From Actinobacteria bacterium OV450 (GTDB taxonomy: Bacteria > Actinomycetota > Actinomycetes > Streptomycetales > Streptomycetaceae): a stretch of 64,000 bases of DNA. Location of the stretch: NCBI GenBank assembly GCA_001298555.1, contig LJCW01000022.1, positions 1-64,000 of the forward strand, written 5' to 3'. Made by a program: the position numbers and the translations under genes. Positions 50,841 through 60,786 of the stretch are shown piece by piece. The notes under the pieces were generated by a model. It saw only the letters and a list, made by a program, of their open reading frames with translations. It was not told the DNA's origin and did not search any database. Within the stretch, counting starts at the first letter, position 1. Every line of letters begins with the position of its first letter.

Positions 50841-51847
50841 CGGACGTCGCTGGCCAGGACCCGCTCGTAGGCGTCGTTGATCCCGTCGGCGCCGATCAGC
50901 TCGATCTCGGCCGCCGCCCCGTGCTCGGCGCAGAAGTCCAGCATCTCCTGGGTTTCGGCGATGCCCCCGATGCCCGAACTGCTCATGCTGCGGCGGTTGC
51001 CGAACAACGACTGCAGTTCCATCTGCGCCGCTTCCTCCGGGAGGCCGAGGTTCACCATGACCCCGTCCGTGCGCAGCAGGGAGAAGTAGGCGCCGAAGTC
51101 GAGCGGGGCCGAGACGGTGTTGAGGATGAGGTCGAAGCGGCCCGCCAGGTCCTCGAAGGTGGCCGGGTCGGCGGTGGCGCGGTAGTCGTCGGCGCCCATC
51201 CGGATGCCGTCGTCCTTCTTGCGCAGGGACTGCGAGAGCACGGTGACGTCGGCGCCGAGCGCGTGCGCGAGCTTGACGGCCATGTGTCCGAGTCCGCCGA
51301 GGCCGACGACGGCCACCTTCTTGCCGGGGCCGGCGTTCCAGTGCCGCAGCGGTGAGTAGGTGGTGATGCCCGCGCACAGGAGGGGCGCGGCGACGTCCAG
51401 CGACAGCGCCTGCGGGATGCGTACGACGTAGTTCTCGTCGACGACGACCTTCTGCGAGTAGCCGCCGTAGGTGGGCTGCCCGTCCTTGCCGACGGCGTTG
51501 TAGGTCCAGACAGGCCCCTCGGCGCAGTACTGCTCCAGACCGGCCCCGCAGTTCGTGCACGCGCGGCAGGAGTCGACCATGCAGCCGACGCCGACCCGGT
51601 CGCCGGCCCGGAACTTCGTCACCCCAGGGCCGGTCTCGGCGACGACGCCCGCGATCTCGTGCCCGGGCACCATCGGGAAGATCGCCTTGCCCCAGCCCTC
51701 GCGGACCTGGTGGATGTCGGAGTGACAGATGCCGACGAACGCGATGTCGATGAGTACGTCGTTCTCACCGACCGCGCGGCGGTCGACGGTGGTGCGTTCC
51801 AGAGGTGCCTTGGCGGCGGGTGCGGCATAGGCGGCAACGGTGGTCAT
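50807..51847 (-). CDS. Zinc-dependent alcohol dehydrogenase (YahK/cinnamyl-type)
   Basis: A 346-residue medium-chain dehydrogenase. The catalytic zinc ligands are in [16 protein letters not shown] and CAGIT; the structural zinc cysteines are in [15 protein letters not shown]; the NAD(P) loop is [28 protein letters not shown]. This set matches the YahK/Ahr group that reduces aldehydes with NADPH. The gene converges on lazF and overlaps its last 34 bases. Nothing shows that it takes part in thiopeptide synthesis. Confidence 0.92.
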   Translation of the reverse strand: MTTVAAYAAPAAKAPLERTTVDRRAVGENDVLIDIAFVGICHSDIHQVREGWGKAIFPMVPGHEIAGVVAETGPGVTKFRAGDRVGVGCMVDSCRACTNCGAGLEQYCAEGPVWTYNAVGKDGQPTYGGYSQKVVVDENYVVRIPQALSLDVAAPLLCAGITTYSPLRHWNAGPGKKVAVVGLGGLGHMAVKLAHALGADVTVLSQSLRKKDDGIRMGADDYRATADPATFEDLAGRFDLILNTVSAPLDFGAYFSLLRTDGVMVNLGLPEEAAQMELQSLFGNRRSMSSSGIGGIAETQEMLDFCAEHGAAAEIELIGADGINDAYERVLASDVRYRFVIDVATI

Positions 51848-51957
51848 GGGGATGCATGCCTTTCGCCGGGGGATCCGGGGCGCGCAAAGGATCCACAGAT
51901 GTCGTGTTTGTCCTTCGATTATCGGTGTTCGCGGCTGCGGTCGCCCGGCCGCGGACG

Positions 51958-54309
51958 TCACGCCGTCGGGCTCGCGCCGAGATGGCGCTCCAGCCAGCGG
52001 GCGGCGGCGCGGCGGTAGGTGCGGCGGTTGTCCGCGCGGAGGAACTCGTGGCCCTCGTTGCGGAGCACCAGCATCTCCGCGGGCAGCCCGCGGTCCCGGG
52101 CGGCGCGGACGAACTGCTCCGATTCGGTCGGCGGGACGTTGGTGTCGTGCTCTCCGTGGACCGTGAGCACGGGGACGCGCAGTTCGTGGACGCGGCTCAT
52201 CGGGGACAGTGCGCGCAGCAGCTCCCGGTCGTGTTCGGGATGCCCGTACTTGGCGGCGGCGGACTGTGCGATCCACGGTTCCGTTCCGGCGAAGAACGTG
52301 TCGAAGTCCGACATCCCGCACACCGCCACTCCGGTGCGGAACAGCTGCGGGTGCCAGACCAGCGAGGCCATCGTCAGGTAGCCGCCGTACGAGCGGCCCA
52401 TCACCCCCAGCCGCAGGGGATCGGCGTACCCGAGGGACACCACGTGGGCCGCGCAGTCGGCGACGTCGTCGATCGCCGCGAACCGGCCGGCGCCGAGGTC
52501 GGCGTCGACGAAGGACCGGCCCCAGCCGGACGAGCCGCGGACGTCGGGGGCGAAGACGTCCAGGCCCCGGCCGAGGAGTTCGTGGTACAGCGGGTTGAAC
52601 ACCGGCCGTTCCTGCTCCTCCGGACCGCCGTGGAGGTGGATCACGCACGGGGCCGGCCGGCCCGGCTCCCGGTCCGGCGTCCGGTAGTACCAGCCGCCCA
52701 GCATCAGCCCGTCCCGGGCACGGCAGCGCACGGGGGCCGGGCGTACGGGCGGCCGGCCGGGCGGGGCCGCCTCCTCGTCGCGCGCCGACCACGGGGTGCG
52801 GACGGGGGTTCCGCCGCCGTCCAGCTCCCAGATGCCGGGCCGGCGTCGCGATCCCGACAGGGCCGCGAACACGGCTCCGCGGCCCACGGCCATGCGGGTC
52901 ACCACCTCGTGGGGCAGTTCCGGGCGGTGGTGCGGCCCGGAGTCGCCCTCCCCGTCCTCGTCCGCGGCGGGCAGGGCGACGCTCTGCAGTTCGCTCGCGC
53001 CGTGGACGTTCCAGGCGAGCAGGCCCCACCGCCCGTGGTCGGGGACGGTCAGCAGGTCGAGGGCGGACCCCTCGCGCTCGGCCGCGACGAAGGTGCCCCC
53101 GGAGGCGCCGTCCTCGTCCAGCCGGACCCGCAGGAGGGCCGCGTACTCCCGTTCCCAGTCGCTGCGCAGCCACAGGGTGCGTGCGTCGGGGGAGAACCGG
53201 CCGATCCACGGGTCGCCGTCGGCGACGCGCAGCGCGCAGGTGGTGCGGCCGGACCCGGTGTCCAGCACGAGGGCCTCGCGGTGGCCGCGCGGGCCCCGGC
53301 GCAGCAGGGCGAACCGGCCGTCCGCGCTGATGTCGCAGACGCGCAGGGAGGCGGCCCCCGGCTCGCTGAAGAGCAGGACCGGGGCGACCGCGGCGTCCGG
53401 GTCGACGAGGTAGGCGGCCAGCCCGCCGCTCGGAGCCGGTCCGCCGCCCGGAGCCGGTCCGTCACCCGGGGCCGGTCCGTCACCCGGGGCCGGTCCGGTG
53501 TCCGCAACGCCGTCGGCCCCCGGGGCGAGGGTGCCCGTGCCGAGGACGGCTGCCGGCCGCCCGGGGCGAGGCGCAGCGTCCGCGCCACCGGCGCCGGCTC
53601 CGACGCCTCCGAGGAGGGTCGCGGGTCCGCCGCGTTCGGTCCAGGCGGCCCCGGGGGCTCCCGCCGGGGAGGTGGCCGCGGAGGTCGCGAGCCGTGCGGA
53701 GGCGTCCTGCGACAGGTGTCCGGGCCCGCTGTGCTCGGCTACCGGTTCGGCCGACCAGGCGATCGTGACGGCGAGGGCGGAGCCGTCGCCGGCCCAGGAG
53801 CCGAGGTGGGCGGTGCCGCCCGTCTCGGCACCGGCGAGCAGGCGCCGGCCGGTCCCGTCGGGGCGCACCACCAGGACACGGGTGTGCTCGCCGCCGCCGG
53901 GGGCCGAGGTGTACGCGATCCAGCGCCCGTCGGGGGACCACAACACCTCGGTCACCGGGTCGGGGTCGGCGTCGAGGACGTGGGCCTCGGCGCTCCGGGC
54001 GGGTCCGCACCACAGCTGCGGGACTCCCGCCCGGTCGCAGATGAACGCCACGTGCTCGCCGGTGGGGTCGGCCGCGGGGTACCAGCATCCGTGGGCGGTG
54101 AGGAGGGCGGGCGGATCGCCGTGGTGGTCGTCCGGCACGAGGACGGGCGCGGGTGCCGGTACGGGGACCTCCGGCGCGCCGGACGCCGGTGCCGTTGCGG
54201 CGGACGGGCTCACGCCGACGGGCAGGGCCGCGCCGGCGGACGGGACCGCGCCGGCGGGCAGGACCGCGCCGGCCGACGGGGCCGTGGGCTGCGCACGATC
54301 CAGGGGCAT
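51958..54309 (-). CDS. S9-family peptidase (acylaminoacyl-peptidase type)
   Basis: A 783-residue serine peptidase with no signal peptide but a 60-residue Ala/Pro-rich start. Residues 70-520 are a beta-propeller with repeats such as [16 protein letters not shown] and [13 protein letters not shown]. The alpha/beta-hydrolase domain has Ser640 in GRSYGGY, Asp722 in HGEHDTNVP and His754 in NEGHEF. A GPAPGDG tandem repeat interrupts the propeller near residues 280-305. It lies 72 bases downstream of an asparagine-synthase-like gene on the same strand, an association also seen with osmolyte peptide (NAGGN) genes, where peptidases accompany the pathway. Confidence 0.9.
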   Translation of the reverse strand: MPLDRAQPTAPSAGAVLPAGAVPSAGAALPVGVSPSAATAPASGAPEVPVPAPAPVLVPDDHHGDPPALLTAHGCWYPAADPTGEHVAFICDRAGVPQLWCGPARSAEAHVLDADPDPVTEVLWSPDGRWIAYTSAPGGGEHTRVLVVRPDGTGRRLLAGAETGGTAHLGSWAGDGSALAVTIAWSAEPVAEHSGPGHLSQDASARLATSAATSPAGAPGAAWTERGGPATLLGGVGAGAGGADAAPRPGRPAAVLGTGTLAPGADGVADTGPAPGDGPAPGDGPAPGGGPAPSGGLAAYLVDPDAAVAPVLLFSEPGAASLRVCDISADGRFALLRRGPRGHREALVLDTGSGRTTCALRVADGDPWIGRFSPDARTLWLRSDWEREYAALLRVRLDEDGASGGTFVAAEREGSALDLLTVPDHGRWGLLAWNVHGASELQSVALPAADEDGEGDSGPHHRPELPHEVVTRMAVGRGAVFAALSGSRRRPGIWELDGGGTPVRTPWSARDEEAAPPGRPPVRPAPVRCRARDGLMLGGWYYRTPDREPGRPAPCVIHLHGGPEEQERPVFNPLYHELLGRGLDVFAPDVRGSSGWGRSFVDADLGAGRFAAIDDVADCAAHVVSLGYADPLRLGVMGRSYGGYLTMASLVWHPQLFRTGVAVCGMSDFDTFFAGTEPWIAQSAAAKYGHPEHDRELLRALSPMSRVHELRVPVLTVHGEHDTNVPPTESEQFVRAARDRGLPAEMLVLRNEGHEFLRADNRRTYRRAAARWLERHLGASPTA

Positions 54310-54381
54310 GGCCGCCTCCCTCCGCGTCTCTGCGCCTGTCTCCGCCTCGCCGGGGTCGCGCCGCCGGCGGGGCGTCCCGGA

Positions 54382-56163
54382 TCAGTGGATGCCGTGCACC
54401 TGCAACCAGATCTCCAGCGTGGCCACCTGCCACAGTGTGCTGGCCCCGCGCCTGGCACGGTGACGGTCGGGCTCCGCCAGCAGCGCGGCGACGTGCCGCT
54501 GGTCGAAGACCGCGCGCCGGCGCGCCTCCGGCGCGGTCAGGGCTTCCCGTACCCGGTCCAGCACCGGCCCGGCCATGTGCCGGACCCCGGGGACCGGGAA
54601 GTAGCCCTTGGGGCGGTCCACGATCTCCGGGGGCAGGACCTTGCGGCCGATGTCCTTGAGCACGCCCTTGCCGCCCTGGTCCAGTTTGAGCTCCGGCGGA
54701 CAGGCCGCGGCGAGTTCGACGAGATCCTGGTCCAGGAACGGCACGCGCGCCTCCAGGCCCCAGGCCATCGTCATGTTGTCGACCCGCTTGACCGGGTCGT
54801 CGGGCATGAGCGCGTGGACGTCCATCCGCAGGGCCGCGTCGAGGGCGGTGTCGGCGCCGGGGGCGGCCATGTGCGCCCGGACGAACTCCGTGGAGACGTC
54901 ACGGGCCGATGCCGCGGCCGGGTGCAGCATGGCGCTGAGATCGGCGTGCGTCCGGTCGAAGTACGCGTCGGCGTACGCCGCGGGCGCGCCTGCCCGGGTG
55001 GCCGCCGCGATCGGCGGGTACCAGTGGTAGCCGGCGAACACCTCGTCCGCGCCCTGGCCGCAGAGCACCACCTTGACGTCCTTGGCGACCTGTTCGGAGA
55101 GCAGGTGGAACGCCACCGCGTCGTGGCTGACCATCGGCTCGCTCATGGCGCCGATCGCGCCTTCCAGCGCGGCGGGGAGCCGGCCGGTGGGGATCATGAA
55201 CTTGTGGTGGTCGGTCGCGAAGGTGCGCGCGATGAGGTCGGAGTACCGGAATTCGTCGCCCTCCTCGCCGCTCTCCGCCTCGAAGCCCATCGCGAAGGTG
55301 GGGAGGTCCTCCTGTCCCGCCTCCGCCAGCAGGGCGACGATCAGGCTGGAGTCCAGGCCGCCCGAGAGCAGCACGCCGACGGGGACGTCCGCGACCGTGC
55401 GCCGCCGCACCGCGGTGCGCAGCGCGTCGGGGACGGCCTCCCGCCACAGCGCCGGGTCCGTGCCCAGTTCGGAGTGGCGGGTGTAGGAGGGCTGCCAATA
55501 GCAGTGGTCGTGGTGGGTCCCGTCCCGCTCCACGATGCGGACGGTGGCCGGCGGGAGCTTCCGCACTCCGGCCAGTACCGTTCTGGGCGCCGGGACCGTG
55601 CCGTGCCAGCTCATGTACTGGTGCAGCGCCACCGGGTCGAGGGAGGTGTCGACTCCCCCGCCTGCCAGCAGGGCCGGCAGGGTGGAGGCGAAGCGCAGCC
55701 GGTCGGCGTCCTGGGTGACGTACAGGGGCTTGATCCCCAGACGGTCACGGCCGAGCACCACGCGGCCCGTGTGGTGCTCCACGAGGGCGAACGCGAACAT
55801 CCCGACGAGGAGGTCGACGCACTGCCGGCCCCATTGGGCGTAGGCCTTGACGAGCACCTCGGTGTCGGAGTCGGAGTGGAAACGGTGTCCGATGTCCTCG
55901 AGCCGGCGGCGCACTTCGCGGTGGTTGTAGATGCAGCCGTTGAAGACGGCCGTGAGGCCGAGCCGGTCGTCGGTCATGGGCTGGGCGCCCCGCTCCGACA
56001 GGTCGATGATCTTCAGCCGCCGGTGCCCCAGGGCGACCGCCCCCTGCGACCAGGCGCCCCGGCCGTCGGGCCCGCGCGACTCCAGCGTCTCCGTCATGCG
56101 CTCGACCGCGGCGAGGTCCGGACGGCCGCCGTCGAAGCGCATCTCGCCGCTCAAGCCGCACAC
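54382..56163 (-). CDS. Asparagine-synthase-like amidotransferase (NAGGN type)
   Basis: A 593-residue class-II glutamine amidotransferase. Cys2 (MCGLSGEM) becomes the N-terminal nucleophile; the glutaminase part has LESRGPDGRGAW and FNGCIYNHRE. The synthase part has the PP-loop LLSGGLDSSLIVALL and VVLCGQGADEVFAGYHWYPP. The sequence is closest in memory to N-acetylglutaminylglutamine amidotransferases, which amidate the osmoprotectant dipeptide, rather than housekeeping AsnB. The usual partner synthetase gene (ngg) is not upstream. The start has a weak ribosome site and may depend on a small overlapping reading frame. Confidence 0.85.
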   Translation of the reverse strand: MCGLSGEMRFDGGRPDLAAVERMTETLESRGPDGRGAWSQGAVALGHRRLKIIDLSERGAQPMTDDRLGLTAVFNGCIYNHREVRRRLEDIGHRFHSDSDTEVLVKAYAQWGRQCVDLLVGMFAFALVEHHTGRVVLGRDRLGIKPLYVTQDADRLRFASTLPALLAGGGVDTSLDPVALHQYMSWHGTVPAPRTVLAGVRKLPPATVRIVERDGTHHDHCYWQPSYTRHSELGTDPALWREAVPDALRTAVRRRTVADVPVGVLLSGGLDSSLIVALLAEAGQEDLPTFAMGFEAESGEEGDEFRYSDLIARTFATDHHKFMIPTGRLPAALEGAIGAMSEPMVSHDAVAFHLLSEQVAKDVKVVLCGQGADEVFAGYHWYPPIAAATRAGAPAAYADAYFDRTHADLSAMLHPAAASARDVSTEFVRAHMAAPGADTALDAALRMDVHALMPDDPVKRVDNMTMAWGLEARVPFLDQDLVELAAACPPELKLDQGGKGVLKDIGRKVLPPEIVDRPKGYFPVPGVRHMAGPVLDRVREALTAPEARRRAVFDQRHVAALLAEPDRHRARRGASTLWQVATLEIWLQVHGIH

Positions 56164-56246
56164 GGGGCACCTGCCGACCCACCGCCGCGCAGAAGCGGTT
56201 CCCGTAGGACCGCTGTCGTTCCCGAGGGCTCTGCCACGTCCACCAT
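56151..56246 (-). CDS. Possible 31-residue leader peptide ahead of the amidotransferase
   Basis: A short frame starting MVDVAEPSGTTAVLREPLLR has a good ribosome site (AGGAGCGAAGAAG) and overlaps the amidotransferase start by 13 bases. The downstream gene has only a poor ribosome site, so translational coupling is plausible. The peptide itself is unrecognised, and the call rests only on signals. Confidence 0.35.
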   Translation of the reverse strand: MVDVAEPSGTTAVLREPLLRGGGSAGAPCAA

Positions 56247-56729
56247 GCTTCTTCGCTCCTGTGCCTTCCGGCCCGCGTTGATGCGGGTTCCCGGCGTCTG
56301 CCCGCCCGTCCGCTCCTCATTCCCGGGGCTGTGTGGACCCGATGCGGGCCGGTGCACACGGGCCGCGCAGGCCCCGCACCCTTCGGCCGGGCGCCCACGG
56401 AGCTGCCCGCGACGACACTCCCACTATGCCCCCGTCCGCTCCCGGATCCACGCGGACCGCGCTGCACCACCCGACCGGCGCACCGCGTCGCCGTGGCGTC
56501 CCCGAGCGGATCGCAGCAGGTCAAGCAGGCTGTCGGGGCAGTGTTGCGCGAGGACGATCCGACCGGAACGCGCAAGCCCGGTTGACCGGGAGCGACCGGT
56601 CCTGTACTCGGAGCGCACGGCTTGCGGCGCCCCGGCGCGGTTCCGGTCGATCGAACCTACGATGGGCGGGAACCGGCGCGGGCGGCTCGCCGTGCCGCCC
56701 GCCCACAGCGCACTCGGGGTGGAGAAGGC
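56247..56729. other. Divergent promoter region
   Basis: A gap of about 480 bases with no credible gene. It must hold promoters of the amidotransferase operon (minus) and the redox signalling operon (plus). Apart from the possible -35/-10 pair at 56582-56610 I found no repeats. Confidence 0.5.
56582..56610 (+). promoter_or_regulatory. Possible sigma-70-type promoter of the RR-reductase operon
   Basis: TTGACC (56582-56587) and TACTCG (56605-56610) are 17 bases apart. The -35 is good for Streptomyces, the -10 is mediocre. Confidence 0.3.
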
Positions 56730-58409
56730 ATGGCACAGGCTGCCGACGCAGCGTCACGGACCGTCATCCTGACCGTGGACGACGACCCGGGGGTCTCCCG
56801 GGCCATCGCCCGTGACCTGCGGCGTCGCTACGGCGCCGGGTACCGGATCGTGCGGGCCGAGTCCGGCGAGTCCGCGCTGGAGGCGCTGCGCGAGCTGAAA
56901 CTGCGGGGCGACCTGGTCGCGGTGATCCTGGCGGACTACCGCATGCCGCAGATGAACGGCATCGAGTTCCTCGAACAGGCACTCGGGGTCTATCCGGGCG
57001 CGCGGCGCGTGCTGCTGACCGCGTACGCCGACACCGACGCGGCGATCGACGCGATCAACGTCGTCGACCTCGACCACTACCTCCTCAAGCCCTGGGACCC
57101 GCCGGAGGAGAAGCTCTATCCGGTCCTGGACGATCTGATCACGGCCTGGCGCTCCAGCGACTACCGGCCGGTGCCCGCCACCAAGGTGGTCGGGCACCGC
57201 TGGTCGGCCCGCTCCTCGCAGGTGCGGGAGTTCCTGGCCCGCAACCAGGTGCCGTACCGCTGGTACTCCTCCGACGAGCCCGAGGGGCGGCGGCTGCTGG
57301 AGGCGGCCGGGGCCGACGGGCAGCGGCTGCCCCTGGTGATCACGCCGGAGGGCGGCGTGCTGGTCGAGCCGGAGGCGGCCGAACTCGCGGCCCACGTGGG
57401 CCTCGCGACGACACCGGCCGCCGATTTCTACGATCTCGTCGTCATCGGCGGCGGCCCGGCCGGTCTCGGCGCAGCCGTCTACGGCGCCTCCGAGGGGTTG
57501 CGCACCGTCCTCATCGAACGCTCGGCAACCGGCGGGCAGGCCGGCCAGAGTTCCCGCATCGAGAACTACCTCGGCTTCCCGGACGGCGTCTCCGGCGCGC
57601 AGCTGACGGATCGCGCCCGCCGCCAGGCCGGCCGGTTCGGCGCCGAGATCCTCACGGCGCGCGAGGTCACCGGGCTGGAGGTCAACGGCGCGGCGCGCGT
57701 CGTCCGGTTCTCCGACGGCTCGGCGATCGCCGCGCACAGCGTGATCCTCGCGACCGGGGTGTCGTACCGGCAGCTGCAGGCGCCGGGCTGCGACGACCTG
57801 ACCGGCTGCGGGGTCTACTACGGCTCGTCGCTCACCGAGGCGGCCTCCTGCCAGGGCCAGGACGTGTACATCGTGGGCGGCGCCAACTCCGCCGGTCAGG
57901 CGGCGATGTACCTGGCGCGCGGCGCGAAGTCGGTGACGCTGCTGGTCCGCGGGGAGTCGCTGACGGCGTCGATGTCGTACTACCTGATCCAGCAGATCGA
58001 GGAGGCGCCGAACATCACCGTGCGGACCCGCACGGCCGTCGAGGCGGCGCACGGGGACGGTCACCTGGAGCAGCTCACGCTCCGCGACGTGGACACCGGC
58101 GCGAGCGAACTCGTCGACGCACAGTGGATGTTCGTCTTCATCGGGGCGGCCCCGCTGACCGATTGGCTGGACGGCACCGTGCTGCGCGACGAGCACGGGT
58201 TCATCCTGGCCGGGCCGGACCTCACGCCGGACGGGCGCCCGCCGGCCGAGTGGGAGCTGGACCGGCCGCCGTACCACCTCGAGACCAACATTCCCGGCGT
58301 GTTCGTGGCGGGCGACGCGCGCGCCCAGTCCGCGAAGCGCGTCGCGTCCGCCGTCGGAGAAGGAGCCATGGCCGTGATGCTCGTACACCGGTACCTGGAG
58401 CAGTCGTGA
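56730..58409 (+). CDS. Response regulator fused to thioredoxin-reductase fold
   Basis: A 559-residue fusion. Residues 12-140 are a receiver domain (ILTVDDDPGVSRAIARDL, acceptor Asp in ILADYRMPQMNG, TAYAD, LLKPW). Residues 150-225 are a glutaredoxin-like linker. Residues 230-559 are a TrxB-like FAD/NADPH fold (YDLVVIGGGPAGLGAAVYGASEG, GGANSAGQAAMYLARGAKSVTLL, GVFVAGDARAQSAKR). The CxxC that reacts with thioredoxin is missing: the region reads YYGSSLTEAASCQGQ, so classical disulfide reduction is unlikely. GGAGAAGG precedes the ATG. Its end overlaps the kinase gene (GTGA). Confidence 0.9.
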   Translation: MAQAADAASRTVILTVDDDPGVSRAIARDLRRRYGAGYRIVRAESGESALEALRELKLRGDLVAVILADYRMPQMNGIEFLEQALGVYPGARRVLLTAYADTDAAIDAINVVDLDHYLLKPWDPPEEKLYPVLDDLITAWRSSDYRPVPATKVVGHRWSARSSQVREFLARNQVPYRWYSSDEPEGRRLLEAAGADGQRLPLVITPEGGVLVEPEAAELAAHVGLATTPAADFYDLVVIGGGPAGLGAAVYGASEGLRTVLIERSATGGQAGQSSRIENYLGFPDGVSGAQLTDRARRQAGRFGAEILTAREVTGLEVNGAARVVRFSDGSAIAAHSVILATGVSYRQLQAPGCDDLTGCGVYYGSSLTEAASCQGQDVYIVGGANSAGQAAMYLARGAKSVTLLVRGESLTASMSYYLIQQIEEAPNITVRTRTAVEAAHGDGHLEQLTLRDVDTGASELVDAQWMFVFIGAAPLTDWLDGTVLRDEHGFILAGPDLTPDGRPPAEWELDRPPYHLETNIPGVFVAGDARAQSAKRVASAVGEGAMAVMLVHRYLEQS

Positions 58410-59899
58410 ACGGGCGGGCCACGCCGTGCAGCCCGCGGGAGATCGCCTCGCTGTTCCTGTTCGAGAAGCTCTCCCCGGAGCAGCTCGGGCACCTGTGCCG
58501 CGAGGGCCGGGTGGAGCGGTTCGAACCGGGTCCCGTGTACGCCGAGGGTGACCCGGCCACCTGCTTCTACGTGATGATCGAGGGCACCGTCGTGCTGTCC
58601 CGCCGGGTCGGCGGCGACGACGTCGAGGTGAGCCGCACCTCGCAGCGCGGCGTCTACGCGGGTGCCATGCAGGCGTACCTGGGCGACCAGGTGCCGCAGA
58701 CGTACACCAACTCGATGCGGGTGACCGAGCCGACGAGGTTCTTCGTCCTGCCCGCGGATTCGTTCGCGGGCATCATGCGGGAGTGGTTCCCGATGGCGGC
58801 GCACCTGCTGGAGGGACTGTTCTTCGGCTCGAAGAACACCCAGCGGGCGATCGGCCAGCGCGAACGGCTGCTGGCTCTCGGGTCCTTGTCCGCCGGCCTC
58901 ACCCACGAACTCAACAACCCGGCGGCGGCGGCCGTCCGGGCCACGGCGACCCTGCGGGAACGGGTCGGCCAGATGCGGCACAAGCTGGCCCACATCTCCC
59001 AGGGCCAGTACTCGCGCGAGACGATCGCCGGCCTCATCGAGATCCAGGAACGCACCGTCGAGCGCGTCGCGAAGGCGACGGCGCTCAGCCCGCTGGAGGC
59101 CTCCGACCGGGAGGACGAGCTCGCCGACTGGCTGGACGACCACGACATCGCGGAGGGCTGGCGGCTCGCGCCCACCTTCGTGCAGGCCGGGCTGGACACG
59201 GACTGGCTGGAGCAGGTCGCGGCGGCCGTGACCGAGGACATCCTGCCCGCGGCCATCGGCTGGCTCAACTACACGGTCGAGACGGAGCTGCTGATGGACG
59301 AGATCGCCGACTCCACCACGCGCATCTCCCACCTCGTGGACGCCGCCAAACAGTACTCGCAGCTGGACCGCGCCCCGTACCGCGTCGTCGACGTCCACGA
59401 ACTCCTCGACAGCACGCTGCTGATGCTGTCCGGGAAGATCGGCCCCAGGGTGCGGGTGGTCAAGGACTACGACCGCTCCCTGCCGGAAGTGCCCGCCTAC
59501 CCGGCGGAGCTCAACCAGGTGTGGACCAATCTCGTCGACAACGCCGTGTTCGCGATCGGCAGCACCGGCGGCGAGGGGACCCTGACGGTCCGCACGGCAC
59601 GCGAGGGCGACCGGCTGCTGGTGGAGTTCCGGGACACGGGGCCCGGTGTCCCGGCGGACATCCGCGGCCGCATCTTCGATCCCTTCTTCACCACGAAGCC
59701 GGTCGGCGAGGGCACCGGTCTCGGCCTCGACATCTCCTGGCGGATCGTGGTCAACAAGCACCACGGCAGCCTCCAGGTCGAGTCCGCACCGGGCGACACC
59801 CGGTTCCAGGTGTTGCTGCCGCTGACCTCCCCGGAGGCCGGGACCGTTCCCGAGGCCGACGTCAACGCCGAGCCCGACACCGCAGAGGAGTCCGTATGA
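58406..59899 (+). CDS. Cyclic-nucleotide-binding-domain histidine kinase
   Basis: A 497-residue soluble kinase. Residues 12-140 are a CRP-like cyclic-nucleotide-binding domain (LFEKLSPEQLGHLCREGRVERFEPGPVYAEGD, FYVMIEGTVVLSRR). The phospho-acceptor His is in SAGLTHELNNPAAAAVRA. The C-terminal HATPase has ELNQVWTNLVDNAVFAI (N box), FRDTGPGVP (G1), FDPFFTTKPVGEGTGLGLDIS (F/G2). Because its gene is coupled to the response-regulator/reductase gene, they are probably partners in one pathway sensing redox or a nucleotide. Confidence 0.9.
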   Translation: MNGRATPCSPREIASLFLFEKLSPEQLGHLCREGRVERFEPGPVYAEGDPATCFYVMIEGTVVLSRRVGGDDVEVSRTSQRGVYAGAMQAYLGDQVPQTYTNSMRVTEPTRFFVLPADSFAGIMREWFPMAAHLLEGLFFGSKNTQRAIGQRERLLALGSLSAGLTHELNNPAAAAVRATATLRERVGQMRHKLAHISQGQYSRETIAGLIEIQERTVERVAKATALSPLEASDREDELADWLDDHDIAEGWRLAPTFVQAGLDTDWLEQVAAAVTEDILPAAIGWLNYTVETELLMDEIADSTTRISHLVDAAKQYSQLDRAPYRVVDVHELLDSTLLMLSGKIGPRVRVVKDYDRSLPEVPAYPAELNQVWTNLVDNAVFAIGSTGGEGTLTVRTAREGDRLLVEFRDTGPGVPADIRGRIFDPFFTTKPVGEGTGLGLDISWRIVVNKHHGSLQVESAPGDTRFQVLLPLTSPEAGTVPEADVNAEPDTAEESV

Positions 59900-60249
59900 C
59901 CGAGATCGACGGCATCGACCCGAGCGTCCCGCCCAGCGGCACCGGATGCGCCGACTGCGACGCGGTGGGCGGCTGGTGGTTCCACCTGCGGCGCTGCGCC
60001 CAGTGCGGCCACGTCGGCTGCTGCGACTCCTCGCCGGCGCAGCACGCAACCGCCCACTGGCAGTCGACGGGTCATCCCCTGGTGCAGAGCTTCGAGCCGG
60101 GCGAGGAGTGGTTCTGGGACTACAAGGGCGACGCCCTGTACGAGTCCGGCCCCCCGCTGACCCCGCCGGCCGCCCACCCCGCGGACCAGCCGGCCCCGGG
60201 CCCGGCGGGCCGGGTCCCCCAGGACTGGACGAGGCACTTGAACGGCTGA
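59896..60249 (+). CDS. UBP-type zinc finger protein
   Basis: A 117-residue protein with a ZnF-UBP domain: CADCDAVGGWWFHLRRCAQCGHVGCCDSSPAQH, then AHWQSTGHPLVQSFE. The Cys and His ligands for up to three zincs are present. In eukaryotes the fold binds ubiquitin's C-terminus; bacterial versions follow redox or signalling genes and have unknown ligands. The ATG overlaps the kinase stop (ATGA), making it the third coupled gene. The C-terminal tail is Pro/Ala-rich. Confidence 0.9.
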   Translation: MTEIDGIDPSVPPSGTGCADCDAVGGWWFHLRRCAQCGHVGCCDSSPAQHATAHWQSTGHPLVQSFEPGEEWFWDYKGDALYESGPPLTPPAAHPADQPAPGPAGRVPQDWTRHLNG

Positions 60250-60279
60250 CCGACCCGCTCCGGTCGACCGGCGGCCCGC

Positions 60280-60678
60280 TCATGTGTCCGCGGCGTCACC
60301 GTGGCGATGGGCGACCTTCCACTCCCCGCCCTCGCGGCGGTAGACCTGGGTGACCCGCAGCGTGTAGGTGTGCGGCTCTCCCCGGACGGAGACGGAGGTG
60401 CGTTCGAAGCCGACCGTGTAGGCCATGTCGCCGACGACCTGGTACGCCTGCAGTTCGAAGGCGTACGAGGTGCAGTCGGAGAAGCTCCGGCCGAGGTCGG
60501 TGAAGAGCTCCTCGACCTCCTGCCGGCCGAAGGCATTGCGCCAGGCCCCCAGCACGCTCACGGGCTCGTTGCGCGACCAGATCGCCCGGCGGGGAGCGGG
60601 GTCACCGTGGTGCAGGGCGAGCTCCGCCTCGTGGAGGGTGGTCTTGACCCAGGTCAGGAACGCGTCGTGGTCGCTCAT
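60280..60678 (-). CDS. SnoaL/NTF2-like protein
   Basis: A 132-residue protein with the cone-shaped NTF2-like pattern: an N-terminal helix (FLTWVKTTLHEAELALHHGDPAPRRAIWS), then VSVLGAWRNAFGRQEVEELFTDLGRSF and a beta sheet ending YRREGGEWKVAHRHGD. Such DUF4440-type proteins bind small molecules or act as enzymes with variable sites; nothing here fixes a reaction. It is convergent with the zinc finger gene and has a clear start (AGGAAG). Confidence 0.8.
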   Translation of the reverse strand: MSDHDAFLTWVKTTLHEAELALHHGDPAPRRAIWSRNEPVSVLGAWRNAFGRQEVEELFTDLGRSFSDCTSYAFELQAYQVVGDMAYTVGFERTSVSVRGEPHTYTLRVTQVYRREGGEWKVAHRHGDAADT

Positions 60679-60786
60679 GTCTTCCTCCCGGCCGGCCGCG
60701 TCCGGCAGGAGCCATCGAACCCCCGGTCCCTTCCCTCCGCCTCCCGGCTCCGGCAGTCGGGTGACGTCCCCGGGAGCGGTGCGCGG

